Assembly: GCA_964494505.1 (NCBI GenBank)
Contig: CAZBRO010000014.1
Location: 53,489-117,488, forward strand
DNA from: CAIYRG01 sp964494505
GTDB taxonomy: Bacteria > Pseudomonadota > Alphaproteobacteria > Micropepsales > Micropepsaceae
Direction of reading: 5' to 3'
DNA: 64,000 bases
The notes beneath the pieces were generated by a model, which made no database searches, was not told the DNA's origin, and was given only the letters and a program-made list of their open reading frames with translations. Each line of letters starts with the position of its first letter. The stretch's first letter is position 1. A program made the translations under genes and the position numbers. This document shows positions 33,787 to 46,336 of this stretch, piece after piece.

Positions 33787-34779
33787 TCAGACGCGGCGTC
33801 TGGCGGCGCCCTCCTGTTCGCTATGCGCGGGCGAAGGCTTTTCATCACGCCGTAGGCCGGGCACCAGTTCCAGGGACGGCGAAACCTGCCGGCGCTCGGC
33901 AAACCGCGCCTGGGCCTCATTGATGTTGGCGAGCGTGGGAAGGCTGGCTTCGTTGCCGAGAAATTGGATGGCGTGGGCCGATGCCGCGCGCGCGAATTTG
34001 AAGTGCCGCTCCCACGGCGAATCCGGATCCCGCAAATAGGAATAGACATACGCGCCGTGGAAAATGTCGCCGGCGCCGTTTGTATCGATGACGCGGTCGT
34101 CGGGGACATGGAGCGCCGGCATGAAACGCTCGGTGCGCGTTTCATCGTACCAGATCATTCCGCGCGCCCCCATCGTGACGGCCCCGACCTTGCAACCGCG
34201 CGACCGCAAATAGGTCAGCATCTCTCCCGGCGTGAGGTGCATCTGCTCGCACAAACGTTCCGCCACAACCGCCGCCCCAATGAATGCAAGCAGTTCATGG
34301 GTATTCGACCGCAAGCCGCCGCCGTCCAGAGATGTCAGGATGCCCGCGTCGTGACATATCTTGGCATAGTGAATCGCCGCGTCCGCCAGATGTCCGTCGA
34401 CGTGAAGCGCGCGGCACCCTGCAAGGTTGAGGGTGGGGAAGGGATGCCGGAAATTGTCGTCGCGGCATCTGACGATGGCGCGCTGGCCGCCTTTGGGCAT
34501 GATGAAGGAGAGCGAAGATTCGGCGACTTTGCGGTGATGAACGGGGATGGCGTATTTCGCCGCCATATCGATGAACATCCGCCCCAGCCAATCGTCGGCA
34601 ACCGATGCGATGAGGTCTGGCGCCACTCCGAGCTTGGCGCACGCGAACGCCGCCGTGACGGCGTTGCCGCCGAAGGACACGGCATATTTCCGGGCCACGG
34701 TCTTTTCGTCGCCGGTCGGAATCTCGTCAGCCAGGAATGTCAGGTCGATGTAACTCTGACCGATGAAAAGTGCTCTCAT
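33787..34779 (-). CDS. PfkB-family sugar kinase
   Basis: 330 residues from the ATG at 34779; the longer frame lacks support. Ribokinase fold: GQSYIDLTFLADEIPTG near the N-terminus, SFGGNAVTAAFACAKLG (first PfkB signature, sugar binding) and DTNGAGDIFHGAYVYSYL (second signature; the Asp of GAGD is the catalytic base). It phosphorylates a sugar or nucleoside; the specificity cannot be told. It lies 92 bases downstream of glgA on the same strand and may belong to the glycogen operon. The N-terminal half has four Cys, which is unremarkable for the family. Confidence 0.9.
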   Translation of the reverse strand: MRALFIGQSYIDLTFLADEIPTGDEKTVARKYAVSFGGNAVTAAFACAKLGVAPDLIASVADDWLGRMFIDMAAKYAIPVHHRKVAESSLSFIMPKGGQRAIVRCRDDNFRHPFPTLNLAGCRALHVDGHLADAAIHYAKICHDAGILTSLDGGGLRSNTHELLAFIGAAVVAERLCEQMHLTPGEMLTYLRSRGCKVGAVTMGARGMIWYDETRTERFMPALHVPDDRVIDTNGAGDIFHGAYVYSYLRDPDSPWERHFKFARAASAHAIQFLGNEASLPTLANINEAQARFAERRQVSPSLELVPGLRRDEKPSPAHSEQEGAARRRV

Positions 34780-34871
34780 GCCCTGCCCGTTGCACCGCAG
34801 CTCAAATTCGCACGTGCAAGAATTGCGCCTGCTCCGCCGCCTGTGGAACAGCCACAATTGGCGCAAATTGC

Positions 34872-36320
34872 TTAATTTTTGGTCGCCATCAGCCCAGCAT
34901 AGAGGCGGGCATATTCCGCGGCGGATCGCTTCCAGGACACATCCGTGCGCATCCCGTTGAGCTGCATGCGCCGCCACTGGCGCTGGTCAGCCCAGATATG
35001 GGCGACGCGGCGAAGGGCGCCTTCGAGGCCTTCCCTAGTCACCGGGCTGAAATGAAGCCCTGTCGCCTTTTCACCCCCTGCCTCGCCAGGATCGATGACG
35101 GTATCGGCAAGCCCGCCAACCTTTGCAACGATCGGGACTGCGCCATAATGCAGTGCGCACAATTGCGTCAGGCCGCAAGGCTCGAATCGAGAAGGAACGA
35201 GCAGAGCATCGGCCCCTGCCTGGATCAGGTGCGCGACGTCCTCGTCATAGCCAATCATGCATCCGATGCGGCCAGGATGGGCGGCAGCCAGTAAAGCCAG
35301 CTGCTGTTCTATTTCCACATCTCCCGTACCCAGCATCGCCAGCTGGCCCCCACACTCCAGGATGGTTTGGGCTGCATCGGCCAGGAGATCGAGCCCCTTC
35401 TGCCGAACGAAGCGGCTCACCACACCGATGAGAAGACTGACGGGATCGGGATTCAATCCAAAGCGGTGCTGCAGGGCGGTCTTGTTGGGGGCTCGCTTGG
35501 CCAGGGCGGAGCGTCCATAGCGCGCCGGAATGCGTGGATCGCTCAGCGGATTCCAGACCTTGGTATCGATGCCGTTGATGATGCCGGAAATCGCGCCGGT
35601 CCGGGCCCGCAGCAATCCGTCGAGGCCGAACCCGTATTCCGGCGTTTGCATTTCCGCAGCATAAGTCGGCGAAACGGTCGTGATTAGGTCGGCGAATTGC
35701 AGACCCGCCTTGAGGAAACCGATGCCCCCGTAATACTCGACGCCGTCGATCCGAAAGGCCTCGGGCGGCAGGTGAAGTGTGCTCAACAAATCGGCCGGAA
35801 ACAGGCCCTGATAGGCGAGGTTGTGAACGGTGATCACCGACGGGGGGCGCCGCCGCCCGTCATAGGCGAGATAGGCCGGAGCAAGCCCGGCCTGCCAATC
35901 ATGGCAGTGGACAATGTCCGGAAGAAAGGCAGAAACCTCGCCGAGCCCGATCCGGGCCGCCATCCAGCCAAGCGCGCCAAAACGCAACGCATTGTCGGGC
36001 CAATCGCGCCCATCCGGACCGACATAGGGATTTCCCGAGCGGTCGAAAAGATGGGGCGCCTCGATCGCCAGAAGGTCGAGCCCTGAGGCGCGGCCGGCGA
36101 GCAGGCGCGCCCGCCCGCCGAAGAGATCGCCGGCGGAAAAGACTTCCTGCGCGCGTCCGAGCGCGGCCAGCACCGCGGGGTAGCCCGGCACCAACGTGAC
36201 CGTCCTGATGCCGTGTTCGCGCAATGCAAGGGGAAGTGCTCCGGCGACATCACCGAGGCCGCCCGTTTTCACCAGAGGATAAATCTCCGAGACGACCGAT
36301 AGAATGTTAGCCCCGGTCAT
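34872..36320 (-). CDS. glgA: glycogen synthase
   Basis: 482 residues, GT5 family. The ADP-glucose-binding KTGGL lies at 18-22 (YPLVKTGGLGDVAGALP). Further signs are VHCHDWQAGLAP, VHNLAYQGLFP, GIINGIDTKVWNP, VSRFVRQKGLDLL and the C-terminal FEPCGLTQLCALHYGA with the catalytic Glu. It transfers glucose from ADP-glucose to glycogen. Its ATG overlaps the glgC TGA (ATGA), so the two are translationally coupled. Full length and intact. Confidence 0.97.
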   Translation of the reverse strand: MTGANILSVVSEIYPLVKTGGLGDVAGALPLALREHGIRTVTLVPGYPAVLAALGRAQEVFSAGDLFGGRARLLAGRASGLDLLAIEAPHLFDRSGNPYVGPDGRDWPDNALRFGALGWMAARIGLGEVSAFLPDIVHCHDWQAGLAPAYLAYDGRRRPPSVITVHNLAYQGLFPADLLSTLHLPPEAFRIDGVEYYGGIGFLKAGLQFADLITTVSPTYAAEMQTPEYGFGLDGLLRARTGAISGIINGIDTKVWNPLSDPRIPARYGRSALAKRAPNKTALQHRFGLNPDPVSLLIGVVSRFVRQKGLDLLADAAQTILECGGQLAMLGTGDVEIEQQLALLAAAHPGRIGCMIGYDEDVAHLIQAGADALLVPSRFEPCGLTQLCALHYGAVPIVAKVGGLADTVIDPGEAGGEKATGLHFSPVTREGLEGALRRVAHIWADQRQWRRMQLNGMRTDVSWKRSAAEYARLYAGLMATKN

Positions 36321-37588
36321 TGTTGAAGTCTGTCGATCATCGGCTGGGTGATTAAGCAGATTCCGCTCTCGGTGCGGCGGAAGCGCTTGGCGTCGAGATC
36401 GGGATCTTCGCCCACCACGAGGCCTGCCGGAACATGCACGCCGCGGTCGACGATGACATTTTTCAACCGTGCCGAGCGGGCGATTTGCACGTAGGGAAGA
36501 ATGACGGCGTTTTCGACGATCGCATAGGATCTCAGCAACACGCCGGTAAAGAGCAGCGATTTCCGCACGGATGCGCCGGAGATGATGCACCCGCCGGATA
36601 CGAGCGAAGAGACCGCTTGCCCCCGGCGGCCATCATCGTCGTGAACGAATTTTGCGGGCGGCGTGATTTCGGCAAATGTCCAGATCGGCCAGTCCTGATC
36701 GTAGAGGTCGAGTTCCGGCACGATGTCCGTCAAATCCATATTGGCGGCCCAATACGCGTCCAGCGTACCCACGTCTCGCCAGTAGGAATGGGTTTGCCCC
36801 CTGGTGCGCACGCATGACCGCGAATAATGGTGGGCAACGGCTTTGCCCTCGCGCACCAGGTAGGGGATGATGTCTTTCCCGAAATCGCGGCTGGAGTTGG
36901 GGTCGGCCACATCACGCTTGAGCTGATCGACCAGGAACGCGGTGTCGAAAACATAGACACCCATGCTGGCAAGCGCGCGGTCCGGCTTGCCGGGCATGTG
37001 AGGTGGATCTTTGGGCTTCTCGACGAACGACAAGATACGGTCGCTGGCGTCGACATGCATGATACCGAAACCTTGGGCCTCTTCGACCGGGACTTCGAGG
37101 CAACCGATCGTCACGCCGGCACCCTGCTCCACATGCTGCTGGAGCATGGGCTCATAGTCCATTTTGTAGATATGGTCGCCCGCGAGCACGACTATGTATC
37201 TGGGGGCGTAGCTCTCGATGATATCGATGTTCTGATAGATGGCATCGGCTGTTCCGGCGTACCACCCTGTGTCGGAGACGCGCTGACTTGCGGGCAGAAT
37301 GTCGAAACTCTCATTGCGCTCAAGACGGAAGAAGTTCCAACCCCGCTGCAGGTGGCGGATGAGGCTGTGAGCCTTGTACTGGGTTGCCACTCCGATGCGC
37401 TTGATGCCCGAATTCAAGGCATTCGAAAGCGCGAAATCGATGATCCGCGATTTGCCCCCGAAATAGACTGCGGGCTTGGCGCGCCAATCGGTCAGTTCGA
37501 GAAGGCGGCTGCCACGGCCGCCCGCCAGGACATAGGCCATCGCCGAACGCGCATAAGGCGGCGCCGGAGCCCGTGCGGTCACGCCCAA
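36317..37588 (-). CDS. glgC: glucose-1-phosphate adenylyltransferase
   Basis: 423 residues. The N-terminal nucleotidyltransferase has AYVLAGGRGSRLLELTD, KPAVYFGGKSRIIDF, GTADAIYQN and GDHIYKMDY; a left-handed beta-helix follows (about 300 onward). It makes ADP-glucose from ATP and glucose-1-phosphate, the control step of glycogen synthesis, usually allosterically regulated. The start is uncertain: a TTG at 37588 or a GTG at 37582; neither has a strong ribosome site, but relatives have a similar 15-residue extension before AYVLAGG. It overlaps glgA by 4 bases and follows glgP by 92. Confidence 0.96.
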   Translation of the reverse strand: MGVTARAPAPPYARSAMAYVLAGGRGSRLLELTDWRAKPAVYFGGKSRIIDFALSNALNSGIKRIGVATQYKAHSLIRHLQRGWNFFRLERNESFDILPASQRVSDTGWYAGTADAIYQNIDIIESYAPRYIVVLAGDHIYKMDYEPMLQQHVEQGAGVTIGCLEVPVEEAQGFGIMHVDASDRILSFVEKPKDPPHMPGKPDRALASMGVYVFDTAFLVDQLKRDVADPNSSRDFGKDIIPYLVREGKAVAHHYSRSCVRTRGQTHSYWRDVGTLDAYWAANMDLTDIVPELDLYDQDWPIWTFAEITPPAKFVHDDDGRRGQAVSSLVSGGCIISGASVRKSLLFTGVLLRSYAIVENAVILPYVQIARSARLKNVIVDRGVHVPAGLVVGEDPDLDAKRFRRTESGICLITQPMIDRLQQ

Positions 37589-37680
37589 TCACCAAGCAGC
37601 TTGCCTACGCAATCGGCAGGCATGTTCACAACTTCAGAAATGTTGCAGGAAATCACGTAGCACATTTGATGGGCCACAAA

Positions 37681-40233
<2,553 letters not shown>

Positions 40234-40447
40234 CCTTCGGTCTCTTTTGGTCTACCGGCCCAATGAATTGGCTGAGCCAGCCACAACAGCGTTTCCCGGC
40301 ATGAGCGTGCAATGCACATGCCAGACGAAGGCTCAACAATCCATCAAAACACCGGCAGGCGGGCTCGGGCAAGCACGACTCCAGAAAGAATTTTGCATTT
40401 GCGAAAGGCTAGTAGCAGATATTTCGCAGTTGCGGCATAATTTCCCA

Positions 40448-43400
40448 ATGAGCATTCGGGTCGCCCTCCACCACGTCACGGGATATCGTTATGACCGCCC
40501 GGTGAGATTGGGGCCGCAGGCTATTCGTCTGCGTCCTGCCCCGCATTGCCGCACGCCGATCCTCAGCTACAGTCTGAAGGTCGAACCGGCTGAGCATTTC
40601 CTGAACTGGCAACAGGACCCGCAGTCGAATTGGCTGGCGCGTGTGGTCGTGCCGGAAAAGACCGAGGTCCTTACGGTCACCGTCGACCTGACGGCCGAGT
40701 TGAACGTGATCAATCCGTTCGACTTTTTCCTGGAGCCCTCGGCGGAGAAGTTTCCCTTCGTCTACGACCCGGAATTGGCCGCCGATCTCCGGCCCTATCT
40801 TCGCAGGCTTGAATGCGGCCCGCGCTTCCACGACTATCTCGAAGCCATCCCGCGCGCCGAACAGCCCGCGACCGCCTTCCTGTTCGCGTTGAATGCAGCC
40901 CTGCAGAAGGACATCGGCTACCTCATCCGAATGGAGCCGGGTATTCAGGCGCCCGACCTGACGCTGGAAAAGCGCTCCGGATCATGCCGGGATTCGGCTT
41001 GGCTCCTGGTGCAGCTGCTGCGTCATCTTGGCCTCGCGGCCCGGTTTGCATCTGGCTACCTCATTCAACTCAAGCCGGATCAGAAGTCGCTGGATGGGCC
41101 GTCCGGCACCGACATCGATTTCACGGATCTGCATGCCTGGTGCGAAGTTTATCTGCCGGGCGCGGGCTGGGTCGGGCTCGATCCGACCTCGGGCCTGTTC
41201 GCGGGAGAGGGCCATATCCCGCTCGCTTGCGCCGCCAATCCCACCGCGGCCGCGCCGATCAGCGGCGAACTCGAAGAATGCGAGGTCGAATTCGACTTTG
41301 CCATGAGCATTGAGCGGGTGGTCGAACCGCCGCGCGTGACCAAGCCCTATACCGACGCGCAATGGCGCGCCATCGCGAGGCTCGGCGATGAGGTTGATGC
41401 CGTTCTCGCCGAAGGCGACGTTCGCCTCACCATGGGCGGGGAGCCGACCTTCATCTCGATCGACGATATGGAAGGCGAGGAATGGACGACGGCCGCGGTC
41501 GGACCCACCAAGCGGGCCTTTGCCGATACGCTCATCCGCCGCCTGCAGAAGCGCTTCGCGCCCGGCGGCTTGCTGCACTACGGGCAGGGCAAATGGTATC
41601 CCGGCGAAAGCCTGCCGCGCTGGGCGTTCTCGCTCTATTGGCGCGGGGACGGCTTGCCGCTTTGGCGCGATCCCGCCCGTATCGCGGCGGAGCAAACAGA
41701 TCATACGCCGAGCCTGGAGGATGCGCGCAATTTGGTGCATGGCATCGCGCGCCGGCTCGATATCAATCCCGATTACGCGATGCCGGCACATGAGGACCCT
41801 TGGCACTATCTGGCTAAGGAACGGGCACTTCCCGCCAATGCCGATCCGTTCGATTCCAAGATCGAGGACCCGGAAGAACGCACCAGGCTCGCCCGTGTGT
41901 TCGAGCGGGGTTTGAGAAAGCCCGCCGGCTTCGTCCTGCCGGTACAGCGCTGGAACGCGGCCGATGGCCGGCGCTGGCGATCCGGACGCTGGGAGACGCG
42001 GAGCGGAAGGCTGCTTCTTGTGCCCGGCGATTCGCCGGTCGGATTTCGGCTGCCGCTCGGATCGCTTCCCTGGCTGGCGCCGGGCCAGCGCGACCTCGTC
42101 GTGCCTCAGGATCCGTTTGGCGACTTGCCGCCGCTGCCGAGCGCGGATTCCTATCGTCAGCCCTATTTGTCGGGCGGGTTGCGCGACGCAGCGTGGGAAG
42201 CCCGGCGCCGCAATATCGAACAACAGGCCCCGTTCGAAGGCTCGAACGTCCGCACCGCCCTGACCGTGGAGCCTCGCGACGGACGTCTGTGCGTGTTCAT
42301 GCCGCCGACCGAGACCGCCGCCGACTATCTCGACCTGTTGGCTTGCGTCGAAGACGCCGCCGCCGAACTCGATACCGCCTTGCACATCGAAGGTTATCCG
42401 CCGCCTTACGATCCGCGGCTCAATCTCATCAAGGTCACGCCCGATCCCGGGGTCATCGAAGTGAACATTCATCCGGCGAGAAGCTGGCGCGAGCAGGTCG
42501 AAATCACCACCGCGCTTTACGAGGAAGCCCGCGCCGCGCGCCTTGGCACCGAGAAATTCATGCTGGACGGGCGCCACACCGGGACGGGCGGCGGCAACCA
42601 CATCGTGGTGGGTGCGGCGCACCCCGTCGACTCGCCGTTCCTGCGGCGGCCCGATCTTCTCAAGAGCCTCATAGGCTTTTGGCAGAATCACCCCTCGCTC
42701 TCCTATATGTTTTCCGGCCTCTTCATCGGGCCCACCAGTCAGGCGCCCCGTGTGGACGAAGCCCGGCTCGACAGCCTCTACGAACTGGAGATCGCCTTTG
42801 GCGAGGTGCCGGATCGCGGCAAGGGTTCCGTACCGCCCTGGCTCGTGGACAGGATCTTCCGCAATCTGCTGATAGATGTGACCGGCAACACGCATCGCAC
42901 GGAAATCTGCATCGACAAGCTCTATTCGCCGGACGGTCCGGCGGGGCGGCTGGGCCTGGTCGAATTCCGCGGCTTTGAAATGCCGCCCCATGCCGAGATG
43001 AGTCTGGCGCAGGCGCTTTTGCTGCGGGCGCTGATCGCGCGCTTCTGGAACGCGCCCTATGGCAATGGCCTGGTGCGCTGGGGAACCGCTCTTCACGACA
43101 AATTCATGCTGCCTCATTACGTTTGGGCGGACTTCGAAGATGTGATCGCCGATCTGAACGCGAGCGGTTTTCCCTTCGAGACGGACTGGTTCCGGCCGCA
43201 TTGGGCGTTTCGCTTCCCGCAAATTGGCACCGTTCAATATGACGGCGTGCGTCTGGAATTGCGCCAGGCCTTGGAGCCCTGGAATGTGATGGGCGAAGAA
43301 GGTGCACCCGGCGGAACGGTTCGCTATGTGGACAGTTCCGTTGAGCGTATCGAAGTGAAGGCATCGGGTTTGACGGATGGGCGCCACGTTATCCTGGTTA

Positions 43401-43753
43401 ACGGCCGCATCGTGCCCATGCGCGCAACCGCGCTCGGCGAGGGCGTCGCAGGCGTGCGCTATCGCGCCTGGAGCCCGGCGCATTCGCTTCACCCCACGAT
43501 TCACTCCCATGCTCCGCTGCTGTTCGAGGTGTGGGACGGCTGGCGCAAGCGGTCGCTTGGCGGCTGCAGCTATCATGTCGCACATGCCGGGGGCCGCAGT
43601 TACTCGGTATTTCCAATTAACGCGTACGAAGCGGAAGGACGGAGGCTTGCGCGCTTCGAATCCTTCGGGTTTACAGGTGGAATGTTTGAACCCAAGCACA
43701 CGGATATTGACGCCAACTTCCCGCACACGCTGGATTTGAGACGATACCATTAG
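40448..43753 (+). CDS. transglutaminase-like / DUF2126 protein
   Basis: 1101 residues from the ATG at 40448; the longer frame upstream is not supported. N-terminal bacterial transglutaminase-like N domain (VALHHVTGYRYDRPV), then a papain-fold core with C180 (GSCRDSAWLL), H229 (DLHAWCEVYL) and D245 (GLDPTSG), all present. The remaining 700 residues are DUF2126 (LTMGGEPTFISIDDMEGEEW, KWYPGESLPRWAFSLYW, GTGGGNHIVVGA, HRTEICIDKLYSPD). Such genes are regularly linked to circularly permuted ATP-grasp and alpha-E genes and are predicted to make or process peptide bonds; the substrate is unknown. Next gene 21 bases downstream. Confidence 0.93.
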   Translation: MSIRVALHHVTGYRYDRPVRLGPQAIRLRPAPHCRTPILSYSLKVEPAEHFLNWQQDPQSNWLARVVVPEKTEVLTVTVDLTAELNVINPFDFFLEPSAEKFPFVYDPELAADLRPYLRRLECGPRFHDYLEAIPRAEQPATAFLFALNAALQKDIGYLIRMEPGIQAPDLTLEKRSGSCRDSAWLLVQLLRHLGLAARFASGYLIQLKPDQKSLDGPSGTDIDFTDLHAWCEVYLPGAGWVGLDPTSGLFAGEGHIPLACAANPTAAAPISGELEECEVEFDFAMSIERVVEPPRVTKPYTDAQWRAIARLGDEVDAVLAEGDVRLTMGGEPTFISIDDMEGEEWTTAAVGPTKRAFADTLIRRLQKRFAPGGLLHYGQGKWYPGESLPRWAFSLYWRGDGLPLWRDPARIAAEQTDHTPSLEDARNLVHGIARRLDINPDYAMPAHEDPWHYLAKERALPANADPFDSKIEDPEERTRLARVFERGLRKPAGFVLPVQRWNAADGRRWRSGRWETRSGRLLLVPGDSPVGFRLPLGSLPWLAPGQRDLVVPQDPFGDLPPLPSADSYRQPYLSGGLRDAAWEARRRNIEQQAPFEGSNVRTALTVEPRDGRLCVFMPPTETAADYLDLLACVEDAAAELDTALHIEGYPPPYDPRLNLIKVTPDPGVIEVNIHPARSWREQVEITTALYEEARAARLGTEKFMLDGRHTGTGGGNHIVVGAAHPVDSPFLRRPDLLKSLIGFWQNHPSLSYMFSGLFIGPTSQAPRVDEARLDSLYELEIAFGEVPDRGKGSVPPWLVDRIFRNLLIDVTGNTHRTEICIDKLYSPDGPAGRLGLVEFRGFEMPPHAEMSLAQALLLRALIARFWNAPYGNGLVRWGTALHDKFMLPHYVWADFEDVIADLNASGFPFETDWFRPHWAFRFPQIGTVQYDGVRLELRQALEPWNVMGEEGAPGGTVRYVDSSVERIEVKASGLTDGRHVILVNGRIVPMRATALGEGVAGVRYRAWSPAHSLHPTIHSHAPLLFEVWDGWRKRSLGGCSYHVAHAGGRSYSVFPINAYEAEGRRLARFESFGFTGGMFEPKHTDIDANFPHTLDLRRYH

Positions 43754-43774
43754 GCGGACGAATCGAGCGCGACC

Positions 43775-46336
43775 TTGTCTCAAACCAAACATCCAGGTTC
43801 GCTGAAGGTGCGCGCGCAAAAATCGCCCGCGGTCGCTCGTTACGACGAAATGCTCGACGAGTCGGGTGCCCTGCGGCCGCATTGGCAGGGGGTCGCGCGC
43901 ACCTGCGAGCAGATGAGCGCCGAGGAATATGCGGGCCGGCTCGCCTCCACCCGCGACATGATTCAAGACAACGGCGTCACTTATAACGTCTACGACGAGG
44001 CCGGCGGCCACGCGCGGCCCTGGCAGCTCGACATCGTTCCGTTCGTGATCGGTGCTTCCGATTGGAAGATCCTGGAGGCGGGCATCGCCCAGCGCGCCCA
44101 TCTCGCCAATCTGCTGCTCAAGGATATTTACGGGCCGCAGACGCTTATCGCCGAAGGTCATATCCCCCCGCATCTGGTGCTCGGGCATCCGCAATTCCTG
44201 CGGCCATTGATGGGCGTGGAGCCACCGGGCGGGGTCCATGTCCATCTCTATTCCGCCGATCTGGCGCGCACGCCGGACGGGTCCTGGATCGTGCTGTCCT
44301 CGCGCGCCGATGCGCCCAGCGGCATCGGTTACGCGCTCGAAAATCGCATCGTCATCAGTCAGACCTTTCCCGACCTCTTCCGCGATCTTCAGGTGGAGCG
44401 GCTGGCGTCCTTTTTCCATGCCTATCGCGAACATGTTCTGGGCCTGGCGCAAGGCGGAGAGGGCCGGGCCGTGCTCCTCACGCCGGGACCCTATAACGAA
44501 GCCTATTTCGAGCATGCTTATCTCGCGCATTATCTCGGCCTATCGCTGGTGGAGGGTCAGGACCTCGTGGTGCGCGACGGCCAGGTCTTCCTGAAGACGC
44601 TGGCCGGACTGGAACGTGTGGCTGTCGTCTTCCGCAGGCTGGATTCGGATTTCTGCGACCCCCTCGAATTCCGGGCGGAATCGACCCTCGGCGTGCCGGG
44701 TCTCGCGGAGACGGCGCGCGCCGGCGGCGTCGTGCTCGCGAATGCCTTGGGTGGCGGCGTCATCGAATCGCCGGGCATGAATGCCTACCTGCCCAACGCG
44801 GCGAGGGCCCTTATCGGCGAAGATCTCGCAATTCCCGACGTTCCTACCGTTTGGTGCGGCACGTCCTGGGGCCGCGAGGAAGCGATGGCGCGTCTTCGCA
44901 ATGTCGTCGTGCGCGATACGTTCGACGCGCGCCAATTGTTCTGGCGAGGCTCTTCGGCGCGGCTCGGGTCGGAGTTGAGCGCAGCCGAAATCTCTAGCCT
45001 CGCGTCGCGCATGGAATATCGCGGCGCCAGCTTCGTCGTGCAGGACATCGCCTCCTTGGGGCTGGCACCCGTATTCGAAGGCGGAGCGCTGACCGCGAAG
45101 CCCGCGTCGTTGCGTGTATTCGCGGCCTGGACGCCCAGCGGATATGTGGTGATGCCGGGCGCCCTGACGCGCGTGGCTCAGGATGAAACGGTGCGCGCGC
45201 TGTCGATGCAATCCGGTGCGGCAAGCAAGGACACATGGGTGCTGTCGAGCGGGCCGGTCGACGATTTCAGCCTGCTCAAGCGTAGCGATGTCCCGCTCGC
45301 CATTCGCCGGATCGGCGACGAGGCGCCGAGCCGTGCCATGGACAATCTGTTTTGGCTCGGCCGCTATGCGGAGCGCGCCGAAACCCTGGTTCGGATCCTG
45401 CGTGCGGTGGTCCGCCGCCTGGGCGATGACACCGCCATGACGGCAACCGCCACGGCAGCGAGTGAATTGGCACGCAGACTTTTGCTGTCGCAGGGTCAGG
45501 CAAGCGTCGCGGCAATTTCCCAAGCCGCCGAGGGCGATACGGCACGCCTCGCCGCCGAACTGCACGATCTGGCGGTAGGGCCTGAATCCCCGCAAGGGCT
45601 GCAGCGGCTGCTGCGAGCCGTGCAGCGTACCGCATGGTCGGTGCGCGACCGCCTGTCGTTCGACACCTGGCGCGCGATTCATGCCTTTACGGCAACGGAC
45701 GCGGTTCCCGAACTGCGGCGTGATTTCGATTCGGCCGGGATGCGTACTTATTTCGACGCGCTGATCCGCCGTGCGTCGGCGCTCTCCGGATTGTCCGCGG
45801 AAAACATGACGCGCGGCAGCAATTGGCTTTTCCTCGATACCGGCCGGCGAATCGAACGGGCGGTCCACGCCTCCTGGCTGGTTCGCCAGATGCTTTCGAC
45901 CCAGGAAAACGAGATCGAACATATTCAGCATGCGCTGGAAATCGCGGACAGCGCGATGACGTACCGCTATCGCTATTTGAACCGGTTTCAGGCGGCCCCC
46001 GCTATCGATCTCTTGCTGCTCGATCCCGGCAATCCGCGCTCCGCCGGATTCCAGGTGGCGACCGTGCTCCGCCACGTGCTGAGCCTGCCCAAGATCACGC
46101 CCGTCCAGCGAAAGAACTTCGCAAAGGTCGTTGTCGACGAGGCGCGGTATCTTATTGCGAACGCCGACCCGCTCAAGCTTGCCGCATGCGACGATACGGG
46201 AAAGCGCGTCGCGCTGAGCGCATTGACGCTCGCGGTCGAAGCCATCATGCCCCGGCTTTCCGATGCCATCGCCGATGCCTATTTCCAGCACGCTACGGCG
46301 CGCCGCGCCGGGGCCGCTCGGCGGGAGACCATCTGA
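43775..46336 (+). CDS. circularly permuted ATP-grasp fused to alpha-E domain
   Basis: 853 residues from a TTG at 43775 with no strong ribosome site. The N-terminal 470 residues are a circularly permuted ATP-grasp (DMIQDNGVTYNVYDE, RPWQLDIVPFVIGASDW, PLMGVEPPGGVHVHLYSADLARTPDG, GRAVLLTPGPYNEAYFEH). From about 525 the alpha-helical alpha-E (DUF403) domain follows (MDNLFWLGRYAERAETLVRILR, NEIEHIQHALEIAD). In many genomes these are two genes; here they are one. It probably activates a carboxylate with ATP and ligates it to an amine, with the neighbouring transglutaminases acting on the product. Its TGA overlaps the next ATG (TGATG). Confidence 0.92.
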   Translation: MSQTKHPGSLKVRAQKSPAVARYDEMLDESGALRPHWQGVARTCEQMSAEEYAGRLASTRDMIQDNGVTYNVYDEAGGHARPWQLDIVPFVIGASDWKILEAGIAQRAHLANLLLKDIYGPQTLIAEGHIPPHLVLGHPQFLRPLMGVEPPGGVHVHLYSADLARTPDGSWIVLSSRADAPSGIGYALENRIVISQTFPDLFRDLQVERLASFFHAYREHVLGLAQGGEGRAVLLTPGPYNEAYFEHAYLAHYLGLSLVEGQDLVVRDGQVFLKTLAGLERVAVVFRRLDSDFCDPLEFRAESTLGVPGLAETARAGGVVLANALGGGVIESPGMNAYLPNAARALIGEDLAIPDVPTVWCGTSWGREEAMARLRNVVVRDTFDARQLFWRGSSARLGSELSAAEISSLASRMEYRGASFVVQDIASLGLAPVFEGGALTAKPASLRVFAAWTPSGYVVMPGALTRVAQDETVRALSMQSGAASKDTWVLSSGPVDDFSLLKRSDVPLAIRRIGDEAPSRAMDNLFWLGRYAERAETLVRILRAVVRRLGDDTAMTATATAASELARRLLLSQGQASVAAISQAAEGDTARLAAELHDLAVGPESPQGLQRLLRAVQRTAWSVRDRLSFDTWRAIHAFTATDAVPELRRDFDSAGMRTYFDALIRRASALSGLSAENMTRGSNWLFLDTGRRIERAVHASWLVRQMLSTQENEIEHIQHALEIADSAMTYRYRYLNRFQAAPAIDLLLLDPGNPRSAGFQVATVLRHVLSLPKITPVQRKNFAKVVVDEARYLIANADPLKLAACDDTGKRVALSALTLAVEAIMPRLSDAIADAYFQHATARRAGAARRETI

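Noticed and set aside
40982..44530. 1182-codon open frame on the minus strand
   Set aside because: It is antisense to the DUF2126 and ATP-grasp genes, which have complete domain motifs. GC-rich codon use keeps the opposite frame open; its translation is Arg/Gly-rich with no family.
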